This document shows, piece after piece, positions 7,631 through 15,308 of a stretch of DNA of 64,000 nucleotides; positions within the stretch are counted from its first letter, which is position 1, and each line of letters opens with the position of its first letter. The stretch comes from Nitrospira_D sp035465795 (GTDB lineage: Bacteria > Nitrospirota > Nitrospiria > Nitrospirales > Nitrospiraceae): contig NZ_JBMWAN010000003.1 of assembly GCF_049546785.1 (NCBI RefSeq), positions 62,001 to 126,000 on the forward strand, in the 5' to 3' direction. Both the position numbers and the translations under genes were made by a program. The notes beneath the pieces were generated by a model. The model had not been told where the DNA came from. It made no database searches and was given only the letters and a program-made list of their open reading frames with translations.

Positions 7631-8602
7631 ATGCGTATTGTCTTCATGGGCACTCCGGAATTTGCAGTTCCTTCACTCGAAGCGTTGCTTACGTCCGATG
7701 ACCAAGTGGTCGGCATCGTCACGCAGCCCGACCGGCCGAAGGGACGAGGGCAGATCTTAACGCCCTCTCCGATCAAATTGATTGCACAGCGAGAGAACAT
7801 TCCGTTACTGCAGCCTCTCAAAATGAAAGCGCCTGAATTTCTTGACGCATTGGCCGGGTGGAAACCGGATCTCATCGCGGTCACGGCTTTCGGACGTATC
7901 CTGCCCGGCATGATTCTGAAGCTGCCTCCCATGGGCTGCGTGAACGTGCATGGATCCTTGCTCCCGAAATATCGGGGGGCTGCGCCGGTGCAATGGGCGG
8001 TGATCAATGGCGAACGCGAAACCGGCATCACGACTATGTTGATGGACGAAGGCATGGATACCGGAGCGATGCTGCTACAAGAAAGCCTGCCGATCAGTCC
8101 CGACGACACGGCAGGAACGCTGGCTCCACGACTGGCGGCCATCGGGGGCCGGCTGTTGGTTGAAACGATCAGGCAGCTCAAGGCCGGCACGATTACTCCT
8201 CTTCCCCAGGACCATTCCCTGGCCACGATGGCGCCGATTTTGAAGAAGGAAGATGGTCTGATCGATTGGACGATGAGTGCGGGGCAGCTGTCCAATCGTG
8301 TCAGAGGGCTGTCGCCTTGGCCGGGAGCCTACACCTTTCTCGGCCGCGAACGGTGGATGATCTGGAAGGCGTCCCGTCATCCGGCGGATAACCATGGAGC
8401 ACCCGGCACGATTATCGGCGTGACTAAACAGGCCATCCAGGTTGCGACAGGCGAAGGCGTCCTTGAGATGACCGAGGTCCAACCGGCGAACAGCAAGCGG
8501 CTCACGGTCGCGCAGTTTCTTGCCGGCCATCAGGTGGTCGCTGGGCAGCGCTTCGATGCCGGGCCTCCTGTGCCGGAGGATCACGAGGCGGCACAGTCGT
8601 AG
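7631..8602 (+). CDS. fmt: methionyl-tRNA formyltransferase
   Basis: Transfers a formyl group from 10-formyl-tetrahydrofolate to Met-tRNA-fMet in the cytoplasm, needed for translation initiation. Full length (323 aa). The N-terminal catalytic domain starts RIVFMGTPEFAVPSLEALL and carries the active-site block VNVHGSLLPKYRGAAPVQW (Asn and His) and the later Asp in MDEGMDTGAML. The C-terminal OB-like tRNA-binding domain covers about residues 205-310. It is the first gene of an fmt-rsmB-rpe-pheS-pheT run and is divergent from the initiator tRNA 87 bases away. No peptide deformylase gene is adjacent, although fmt is often paired with def. Confidence 0.96.
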   Translation: MRIVFMGTPEFAVPSLEALLTSDDQVVGIVTQPDRPKGRGQILTPSPIKLIAQRENIPLLQPLKMKAPEFLDALAGWKPDLIAVTAFGRILPGMILKLPPMGCVNVHGSLLPKYRGAAPVQWAVINGERETGITTMLMDEGMDTGAMLLQESLPISPDDTAGTLAPRLAAIGGRLLVETIRQLKAGTITPLPQDHSLATMAPILKKEDGLIDWTMSAGQLSNRVRGLSPWPGAYTFLGRERWMIWKASRHPADNHGAPGTIIGVTKQAIQVATGEGVLEMTEVQPANSKRLTVAQFLAGHQVVAGQRFDAGPPVPEDHEAAQS

Positions 8603-8629
8603 GCATCGCCAAAATTCTCACCGTCCGCT

Positions 8630-10069
8630 GTGATCAGGCCATCGATGTCCTCTGCCCGCCCATCTCCAAAGAAATCCGCTTCTTCCGCCCGACACCGGGC
8701 GCTTTCGGTGTTACTGGCCTTCCAGAAATCCGGCGATGCGATCGACGAGATCCTCGATCGTCTGTGGACGGGCGAGGCAGGCGATTCCCGCGATCGGGCG
8801 TTTGCGATGGAATTGATCTACGGGGTCTTGCGACGGCAGGAAACTCTCGATTGGCGATTGGCGCCGGTGCTGAGCAAGCCTCTGGCCCGTCTCCCACAGG
8901 TTATTCAAGTTGTGCTTCGCCTGGGCGCGTACCAACTGCTCTACATGGATCGGGTGCCGGAGTCTGCGGCCGTCAATGAATCGGTGAACCTGGCCAGATC
9001 CCATGCGGCCAAACTCGGGCGCGATTGGGGCGGCCTGGTGAATGCGGTTTTGCGTGCCCTCATGCGTTCCCCTGAACCACCGTTGTCGGATGGACAACAC
9101 ATGCCGGCCAGGGGGTTGTCCGTTCGCTACGCCCTGCCGCTCTGGTTGTGCGAACGTTGGGTTCAACGACTCGGAGTGGAGGGGGCTGAAGCAGCCTGCA
9201 AGACCGTCAGTGTCATTCCCTCTCTGACGTTGCGTGTGAACCGGCAGCGAGCGACCCGTGAGGGACTTCTTGAGCAGTTCGAGAAAGCCGGCATCGTATC
9301 GCGACCGACCCCTGTCAGCCCCGCTGGAATTGTCGTCGAGGGCGGACAGTCCGTGACGGCGCTTCCCGGTTTTCACGAGGGGTTGTTCTATGTCGAGGAC
9401 GAAGCCGCTCAACTGATTCCGCTGGTGCTTGATCCGCAGCCCGGCGAGCGGATCCTCGATGTCTGTGCGGCGCCGGGTGGTAAGACTACGCACATTGCCG
9501 ATCTCATGTCGAACCGCGGCGAGGTCGTGGCCATGGATCGGCAGCCCTCGCGGCTGAAGCTGCTTGCCGAGAATTGCCGGCGACTTGGTGCGACCATCAT
9601 CGCTCCCCTTGTGGGGGATGCGCGGGAGCTCGGCTCTCCCGCATCACCCAAGAGTACAGATCAACGAATCATCGCCCCGGGGCTGTTTGATCGCATCCTC
9701 GTGGATGCACCTTGCAGCGGCATCGGCGTACTCCGCCGGCATCCTGACGCGAAATGGAAAAAAGATACCGGCATGTTTGCGAGACATCAGATTTTACAGC
9801 GCGCGATCCTCGATCGGGCGGCATCTGTCTTGCGGCCCGGCGGGGTGCTGGTCTATAGTACCTGCTCAACTGAACCCGAAGAGACGGAAGAGGTCATCGA
9901 CCGCTTCTGCCGGGATCATTCAGCGTTTAGGCGCGAGTCCGTGGCGCTGTGGTTATCAACCGCCGTCCTCCCGTTTGTCAGTCCTCAGGGATCGTTGTCC
10001 ACCCTGGGAAACGAACTCGGGATGGACGGATTCTACGCCGCCAGACTGCGAAAGGCCGAGTATGAGTAA
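8630..10069 (+). CDS. rsmB: 16S rRNA (cytosine-967-C5)-methyltransferase RsmB
   Basis: Methylates C967 of 16S rRNA using S-adenosylmethionine. The N-terminal NusB-like RNA-binding domain covers about residues 20-150. The Rossmann methyltransferase domain shows the SAM loop VCAAPGGKTTH and the two catalytic-cysteine blocks DAPCSGIGVLRRHPD and YSTCSTEPEE. The length of 479 aa is slightly long for the family because of an extended N-terminus. The start is uncertain: GTG at 8630 or ATG at 8645, neither with a clear ribosome binding site. The 3' end overlaps rpe by eight bases, indicating coupled translation. Confidence 0.93.
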   Translation: MIRPSMSSARPSPKKSASSARHRALSVLLAFQKSGDAIDEILDRLWTGEAGDSRDRAFAMELIYGVLRRQETLDWRLAPVLSKPLARLPQVIQVVLRLGAYQLLYMDRVPESAAVNESVNLARSHAAKLGRDWGGLVNAVLRALMRSPEPPLSDGQHMPARGLSVRYALPLWLCERWVQRLGVEGAEAACKTVSVIPSLTLRVNRQRATREGLLEQFEKAGIVSRPTPVSPAGIVVEGGQSVTALPGFHEGLFYVEDEAAQLIPLVLDPQPGERILDVCAAPGGKTTHIADLMSNRGEVVAMDRQPSRLKLLAENCRRLGATIIAPLVGDARELGSPASPKSTDQRIIAPGLFDRILVDAPCSGIGVLRRHPDAKWKKDTGMFARHQILQRAILDRAASVLRPGGVLVYSTCSTEPEETEEVIDRFCRDHSAFRRESVALWLSTAVLPFVSPQGSLSTLGNELGMDGFYAARLRKAEYE

Positions 10070-10763
10070 CCGAGTGCTGATTGCCCCTTCTATCCTGGCC
10101 GCAGATTTTGCCCGGCTTGCCGATGAAATCGCCGCGGTCGAACGGGGCGGCGCGGATCTCCTGCATATCGACGTGATGGACGGCCATTTTGTGCCGAACA
10201 TTACGGTAGGACCTCCGATCGTGGAATCCCTCAAGAAAGTGACCAAGCTCCCCCTCGACGTGCATTTGATGATCACCAACGCCGATGCGTTCATCACGGA
10301 GTTTGTTTCCGCCGGGGCGGACTATGTCACGGTGCATGTCGAAGCCTGCCCCCATCTGCATCGCACGGTTCAGTTGATCAAAGAGCGGGGCGCGAAGGCC
10401 GGGGTGACGCTGAATCCTGCGACGCCGGTCAGTTTGCTGCAAGAAATCCTGCCGGAGGTCGATCTGGTGCTGATCATGTCGGTGAATCCGGGATTCGGCG
10501 GGCAGAAATTTATTCCGTCCGCCCTGCAGAAGATTGCCGCCATACGCGAGATGCTGGACCGTCTCCACAGCCCGGCGCTGCTCGAAGTCGACGGCGGGGT
10601 GAAAGTCGACAATGCCGCGCAGGTGCTGGCGGCGGGAGCCGACGTCCTCGTTGCCGGGTCCGCGATTTTCTCCAGCCGCGACTATGCCGGAACCATTGCC
10701 GCGCTGCGTGCGGCAGGTCAGCCGGCTTCCTCAACCATGGCGCATGCCGCACTCCATCGATAG
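10062..10763 (+). CDS. rpe: ribulose-phosphate 3-epimerase
   Basis: Interconverts ribulose 5-phosphate and xylulose 5-phosphate in the pentose phosphate and Calvin pathways. A TIM-barrel of 233 aa with the metal-binding HIDVMDGHFVPNITVG motif, DVHLMI with its catalytic region, MSVNPGFGGQKF, and the phosphate-binding LEVDGGV and VAGSAIF blocks. The ATG at 10062 lies inside the end of rsmB. The longer frame that starts at 9564 is an in-frame extension through rsmB and is rejected. The next gene, pheS, begins inside its last codons. Confidence 0.95.
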   Translation: MSNRVLIAPSILAADFARLADEIAAVERGGADLLHIDVMDGHFVPNITVGPPIVESLKKVTKLPLDVHLMITNADAFITEFVSAGADYVTVHVEACPHLHRTVQLIKERGAKAGVTLNPATPVSLLQEILPEVDLVLIMSVNPGFGGQKFIPSALQKIAAIREMLDRLHSPALLEVDGGVKVDNAAQVLAAGADVLVAGSAIFSSRDYAGTIAALRAAGQPASSTMAHAALHR

Positions 10764-12339
10764 GCCATTCAGGGTGGATATTTCCGGACTCATCGACAGC
10801 CTGCACCCCCTCGAAATCAAAGTCCTCACGGCCTTTGGCGCAAGACCGGCCGGATCGGTGCTGGGGACCGAGGAGCTGGCCGCCGCGGCCGAATTAGAGC
10901 CGTCACAGCTGAGCATGGCGATTGAGTGGCTGCTGACGAAGTCCCTGCTGGCCGTGCATGCCGAGACCGTGACTCCCGTGGTGTCGTTGACGAAGATCGG
11001 TGAGCAGTATTTCGATACCGCATCGCCGATCGAGCGGGTGTACTCGGCCGCGCGAGAAGTGGCCAGCACGGGCAAGCGGCTGACGATTCCCGACTTGCAG
11101 GCGCAGGACGGGTTGGATCCCTCCGACGTCAGCAAGGCCGTCGGCCGTCTGAAAAAGGAAGGCGTGTTGCTGATCGTCCAGGGCGGCTGCATCGAAGCGA
11201 CGGGGCGTCCGAGTCCGACCGTCGAGGCGATCCGCACGTTGCTCAAGGACGTGCATGAGTCCTCCCGAGATCTGAAGAGTTTCTCCGACGCCCATCGTCA
11301 GATCATTGAAGATTATGCCGTGAAGCGCGGCAATGCCAAAGAGCCGTTCCGCGTCGATGACCGCGTCGCGCGTTCGTTCGCGCTCTCCCCCACCGGGGCG
11401 ACCGCGGCGGAGCATCTCCTGCGCGAAGGGGTGGCGGAGGAAGTTTCCCAGCTCACGCCGGAATTGCTGAAGGACGGCAGTTGGCGGGGCAAGCGGTTCC
11501 GCAAATACACCATCAGTTTGCGCGCGCCGCGCATTGGCACAGGGAAAAAACATCCCTATCGCGAGTTCCTCGACACCGTGAAGACGAAACTCGTGAGCAT
11601 GGGCTTCCAGGAGATGCGCGGGTCGCTCGTGGAGACCGAGTTTTGGAATATGGACGCGCTCTTCATGCCGCAGTTTCATCCGGCACGCGACATTCACGAC
11701 GTCTATTTCGTGAAGAATCCCACCCACGCGACGAAAATCGACGAGCCGTTCCTGACGCAGGTGACCCGGGCGCATGAGAATGGCGGCAAGACCGGGTCCA
11801 CGGGATGGAAATATGCCTTCAATGGCGAACGTGCGAAGCGGCTGGTACTGCGAAGCCAGGGGACGGCCGTTTCGGCCAGGACGTTGGCGTCGGTTCCGGC
11901 CGTGCCGGGCAAGTATTTCTCCATCGCACGCTGCTTTCGTTACGATCAGGTCGACGCGACGCACGCCACCGACTTTTTCCAGGTCGAAGGCATCGTGTTG
12001 GGCGAAGACATCAATTTCCGCACCCTCCTGGGGTTGCTGAACCTCTTTGCGCGGGAGGTGGCGCAGGCGAAGGAAGTGAAATTCCTGCCGGCCTATTTCC
12101 CGTTTACCGAGCCGTCGGTGGAAATGCACGTGCGCCATCCGCGCCTCGGATGGATGGAGTTGGGGGGGGCGGGGTTGTTTCGCCCGGAGGTGACGCTGCC
12201 GCTCGGGGTGAATGTGCCGGTGATTGCCTGGGGGCTGGGCTTGGACCGGATGGCGATGGTGGCGCTCGGCATTCACGATATCCGTGAGTTGTTCACCGAT
12301 AATTTGGATTTGATCCGCACGACGCGGGGGATCTTCTAG
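10744..12339 (+). CDS. pheS: phenylalanine--tRNA ligase alpha subunit, archaeal/eukaryotic type
   Basis: Catalytic subunit that charges tRNA-Phe. At 531 aa it is far longer than the bacterial alpha chain (about 330-350 aa). The first about 200 residues look like the winged-helix domains found in archaeal and cytosolic eukaryotic PheRS (HPLEIKVLTAF...LEPSQLSMAIEWLL). The synthetase core carries motif 2 near RCFRYDQVDATHATDFFQVE and motif 3 GLGLDRMAMVALGI, with WNMDALFMPQFHPARDIHDV matching the archaeal pattern. The start overlaps the end of rpe; GTG at 10774 is an alternative. The partner pheT follows after eight bases. Confidence 0.94.
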   Translation: MPHSIDRPFRVDISGLIDSLHPLEIKVLTAFGARPAGSVLGTEELAAAAELEPSQLSMAIEWLLTKSLLAVHAETVTPVVSLTKIGEQYFDTASPIERVYSAAREVASTGKRLTIPDLQAQDGLDPSDVSKAVGRLKKEGVLLIVQGGCIEATGRPSPTVEAIRTLLKDVHESSRDLKSFSDAHRQIIEDYAVKRGNAKEPFRVDDRVARSFALSPTGATAAEHLLREGVAEEVSQLTPELLKDGSWRGKRFRKYTISLRAPRIGTGKKHPYREFLDTVKTKLVSMGFQEMRGSLVETEFWNMDALFMPQFHPARDIHDVYFVKNPTHATKIDEPFLTQVTRAHENGGKTGSTGWKYAFNGERAKRLVLRSQGTAVSARTLASVPAVPGKYFSIARCFRYDQVDATHATDFFQVEGIVLGEDINFRTLLGLLNLFAREVAQAKEVKFLPAYFPFTEPSVEMHVRHPRLGWMELGGAGLFRPEVTLPLGVNVPVIAWGLGLDRMAMVALGIHDIRELFTDNLDLIRTTRGIF

Positions 12340-12347
12340 CTGCCATC

Positions 12348-14066
12348 ATGCCTACGATTTCAATTTACAAAGAGGATTTCGAGTCGCTCCTGGGTTTCAC
12401 CGGTCGCGCGAAGCGATCGGTTTCAGTCGAGCAATTGGAAGAGTGGCTCATGCTCGTCAAGGGCGAGTTGAAGGGGCACAACGCCGAGACCGGCGAGTTG
12501 CGCGTCGAATTGCAAGATAGCAACCGGCCTGATCTTTGGTGCTGCGAAGGGATCGCGAGACAGATCCGGATCAAACAGCAGGGCAGGCTCAAGCCCTATT
12601 CCTTCTTCAGCAAAAAACCGAAACCCACGCAGCGTCTCATCGTCGGGCCTGGCCTCGAACAGGTGCGGCCCTATGTCGCCGCCTGCACGGCCAAGGGTTA
12701 CCGGGTGACCGACGAAGGGCTGGCTCAGCTGATTCAGACGCAAGAAAAGCTCGCGGATATTTTCGGGCACAAGCGAAAGACGGTTTCCATCGGGATCTAT
12801 CAACTGTCGAAGATTCAGTTTCCTGTGACCTACGAATTGGTCAAGCCTGACGAGGCACGGTTCACGCCGCTGGGCATGGAGACGGTGATGACCTTGTCGG
12901 AAATTCTCATGGTCCATCCTAAAGGATTGGAGCATGGCCACATTCTGTCGGGGCAGAGCCGGCTGCCTATTTTGCGCGACGCGAAGAACCAGCCGCTCTC
13001 TTTCCCGCCGATCATCAACAGCCGGGAAGTCGGGGAAGTTCGGGTGGGCGACGATGAGTTGTTTGTCGAAGTGACCGGGACTGACTTGGCGATGGTGGTA
13101 TTGACGCTGAACATCTTCGCCGCCAACCTCGCCGATCGCGGTGCGGCCATTGAGCCGATCGAAGTGCAGTATCCGAAGAGCACACCGCTGGGCAAGCGCG
13201 TCGTGACACCGCAAGACCTTGGCAAGCCCAGGACCATTCAGCTGAAGACGATTGAACAGGCGCTGGGCCAGGAACTTGGGGTCAAAACCGTCAAGCAGGC
13301 CCTGGAAGTCTATGGCTACGAGGTCTCAGCCGGAAAGGGGACGGTCAAGGCGAAGCTGCCGCCCTATCGGCAAGACCTCATGCACGCGATGGACGTGGTC
13401 GAAGATGTGGCAGTCAGCCGAGGCTACGGTGAGTTTGCTCCGGTCATGCCGGCGCAGTTTACGGTAGGCGGGTTGTCGCGGATCGAAGAGACGTCCGACC
13501 GGGCGCGCGAGTTGATGGTCGGGCTGGGGTTTCAAGAAATCATCTCCAATATTCTCGGGTCGCCGGAGAACTATCGCAGTGCCATGCGTCTTGACGGGAC
13601 GGATTGGGGACAGATGGTTCAGGTCGATAACGCGATGGCTCTGACGTTTTCCTGCTTGCGCCAGTGGATGCTGCCGTCGCTCCTGCGCGTCGAGGCGGCA
13701 TCCAGCCGGGCCTTCTATCCGCATCGCCTGTTCGAAGCCGGTGAGGTGGCGACTCCCGATAGCACGCACGAACTGGGCTCGCGCACAGAAGTTGTTCTCG
13801 GCTCTGTCATCGCCCATGCCGGAGCCCATTTCTCAGAGATTCATTCGTGCGTCGATGTCTTGTTCTACTATCTCGGGAGGGAATACAGCCTGGAGCCGGT
13901 GCAGCATCCCTCATTCCTGGAAGGGCGCGCCGGGCGAATCGTCGTTGCGGGGAAACCGCTGGGGGTCATCGGCGAAGTCCACCCCGAAGTCCTGGAGCGC
14001 TGGCAGATCGCCGTGCCCGTCGTCGCCTTCGAAGTGAATCTCACCCAACTGGCAGACCTCGCCTGA
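12348..14066 (+). CDS. pheT: phenylalanine--tRNA ligase beta subunit, archaeal/eukaryotic type
   Basis: Non-catalytic partner of PheS. It is 572 aa, whereas bacterial PheT is about 790-800 aa; it lacks the N-terminal tRNA-binding (EMAP-like) domain and the C-terminal ferredoxin-fold anticodon-binding domain of bacterial chains. It retains the B3/B4 editing region (about residues 90-260), a B5 domain (about 295-370, ending DLMHAMDVVEDVAVSRGYGE) and the pseudo-catalytic core. Together with the long PheS this is an archaeal-type enzyme in a bacterial operon. A strong hairpin follows the stop codon. Confidence 0.93.
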   Translation: MPTISIYKEDFESLLGFTGRAKRSVSVEQLEEWLMLVKGELKGHNAETGELRVELQDSNRPDLWCCEGIARQIRIKQQGRLKPYSFFSKKPKPTQRLIVGPGLEQVRPYVAACTAKGYRVTDEGLAQLIQTQEKLADIFGHKRKTVSIGIYQLSKIQFPVTYELVKPDEARFTPLGMETVMTLSEILMVHPKGLEHGHILSGQSRLPILRDAKNQPLSFPPIINSREVGEVRVGDDELFVEVTGTDLAMVVLTLNIFAANLADRGAAIEPIEVQYPKSTPLGKRVVTPQDLGKPRTIQLKTIEQALGQELGVKTVKQALEVYGYEVSAGKGTVKAKLPPYRQDLMHAMDVVEDVAVSRGYGEFAPVMPAQFTVGGLSRIEETSDRARELMVGLGFQEIISNILGSPENYRSAMRLDGTDWGQMVQVDNAMALTFSCLRQWMLPSLLRVEAASSRAFYPHRLFEAGEVATPDSTHELGSRTEVVLGSVIAHAGAHFSEIHSCVDVLFYYLGREYSLEPVQHPSFLEGRAGRIVVAGKPLGVIGEVHPEVLERWQIAVPVVAFEVNLTQLADLA

Positions 14067-14067
14067 T

Positions 14068-14096
14068 CGGGAGAGCGACGAGGTGTCGCTCTCCCG
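14068..14096. terminator. 12-bp hairpin between convergent pheT and rplT
   Basis: CGGGAGAGCGAC (14068-14079), loop GAGGT, GTCGCTCTCCCG (14085-14096). A perfect 12-bp stem immediately after the pheT stop and 47 bases from the end of rplT, so it can serve both strands. There is no clear T-run. Confidence 0.7.
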
Positions 14097-14143
14097 TATC
14101 CGAAGCATAGGGGAGTGATGACGGATTGTGTGAGGCGGCGAGA

Positions 14144-14512
14144 TTAGGCCGCGGCAGGGGTCAGGTGCTGCTTGGCGAGGCCGACCAACTTCTCAAATCC
14201 GGCGCTATCCTTGATGGCCATGTCCGAGAGGACTTTGCGGTCCAACAAGATATTCGCTTTCTTGAGCGCATTGATAAACCGGCCGTAGGTGAGGCCCTGT
14301 GCCCGGACGGCGGCGCTGATACGCGCAATCCACAACTGCCGGAAGTCCCGCTTCCGGTTCTTACGACCCGTATAGGCGTAGACCAGTCCTTTATCTACGC
14401 TCTCTGTGGCCGATCGGAACAGCCGGCTCTTTCCGCCATATTGGCCTGACGCCAGCTTGATCCGCTTCTTTCTCCGCTGTCTAGTTTTTGATCCACCTTT
14501 CGCGCGAGGCAT
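14144..14512 (-). CDS. rplT: 50S ribosomal protein L20
   Basis: Large-subunit protein needed for early 50S assembly; in several bacteria it represses its own operon by binding the mRNA. It is 122 aa with the typical start PRAKGGSKTRQRRKKRIKLA, a long basic helix, and the globular RNA-binding part (ALKKANILLDRKVLSDMAI). It is the last gene of thrS-infC-rpmI-rplT, 41 bases after rpmI. Confidence 0.98.
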   Translation of the reverse strand: MPRAKGGSKTRQRRKKRIKLASGQYGGKSRLFRSATESVDKGLVYAYTGRKNRKRDFRQLWIARISAAVRAQGLTYGRFINALKKANILLDRKVLSDMAIKDSAGFEKLVGLAKQHLTPAAA

Positions 14513-14553
14513 GATTCCGTCTCCTTTTACTCGTGAGGCACCCTGTCAGGGCT

Positions 14554-14748
14554 CTAGTTATACGGCAAGAGGCGATTCAAAGACAAGGTCGCCGTCGGAT
14601 CCACCGGTTGGGTTCCGCTCAAGCGGCGCTTTTGGTCGCTCTTCTTATGGCTGAGAAGATGGCGCTTCCCGGCGCTTTTTCTGACCAGTTTTCCTGTGCC
14701 GGTTCGCTTGAATCGCTTGCTGGCTCCTTTGTGTGTCTTGGCTTTCAT
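14554..14748 (-). CDS. rpmI: 50S ribosomal protein L35
   Basis: Small basic large-subunit protein, 64 aa, starting MKAKTHKGASKRFKRTGTGK with the conserved KRHLLSHKKSDQKRRL block. It lies 40 bases after infC and 41 bases before rplT in the conserved infC-rpmI-rplT order. Confidence 0.97.
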   Translation of the reverse strand: MKAKTHKGASKRFKRTGTGKLVRKSAGKRHLLSHKKSDQKRRLSGTQPVDPTATLSLNRLLPYN

Positions 14749-14788
14749 CGGCTGATTCCTCTTGGTTAATGACGACGGTGTTATTCGC

Positions 14789-15298
14789 TTAGTTCTTTGG
14801 AGCCACGATCATGATGAGGCTGCGGCCTTCCATGCGCGGGGCATATTCAATCGTGCCGGTTTCCGTCAACTCGGCAATGACTGAACTCATGACGCTACGG
14901 CCCATCTCCTGGTTGGCCATTTCCCGTCCCCGATAGGTGAGCGTCACTTTGGTCTTGTTCCCATCGGCCAGGAATTCCTTGATCTGACGGATCTTAATCT
15001 CCAGATCGTGCTTATCGGTCCGTGGACGGAGCTTGATTTCCTTTACCTGCGTAGACTTCTGATGGCGACGGCTCTGGTGGTCCTTCTTGCTGAGCTCGTA
15101 CTTGTATTTGCCATAGTCCATGATCCGGCATACCGGCGGGGCGGAAGTCGGGGCGACTTCTACCAGGTCGTAGCCCCCTTCTTGTGCCTGCCGGAACGCA
15201 TCCGCGGTCGGGAGAATGCCTAATTGCTCTCCTTCCGGGCCGATCACCCGAACTTCTCGCACTCGGATTTCACGGTTTACACGCAGTTTGGGAACGAT
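14789..15298 (-). CDS. infC: translation initiation factor IF-3, probable ATC start
   Basis: Binds the 30S subunit, selects initiator tRNA and start codon, and prevents premature 50S joining. It has both domains: N-terminal VNREIRVREVRVIGPEGEQL and C-terminal KYKYELSKKDHQSRRHQK through the RNA-binding YRGREMANQEMG. No ATG lies at the expected place. The nearest ATG (15352) is inside thrS, whereas GAGG sits six bases before an ATC at 15298, ten bases after the thrS stop. Starting at ATC gives 169 aa, a normal IF-3 length. Rare ATT/ATC starts are known to allow IF-3 to autoregulate infC. Confidence 0.93.
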   Translation of the reverse strand: MVPKLRVNREIRVREVRVIGPEGEQLGILPTADAFRQAQEGGYDLVEVAPTSAPPVCRIMDYGKYKYELSKKDHQSRRHQKSTQVKEIKLRPRTDKHDLEIKIRQIKEFLADGNKTKVTLTYRGREMANQEMGRSVMSSVIAELTETGTIEYAPRMEGRSLIMIVAPKN

Positions 15299-15308
15299 AA
15301 GCCACCTC

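Noticed and set aside
9564..10061. A long N-terminal extension of rpe through rsmB
   Set aside because: The in-frame opening is accidental; rpe homology begins at 10062.
10903..12276. A 457-codon antisense frame inside pheS
   Set aside because: Antisense shadow of a gene with GC-rich third positions; product is Arg/His-rich with no domain.
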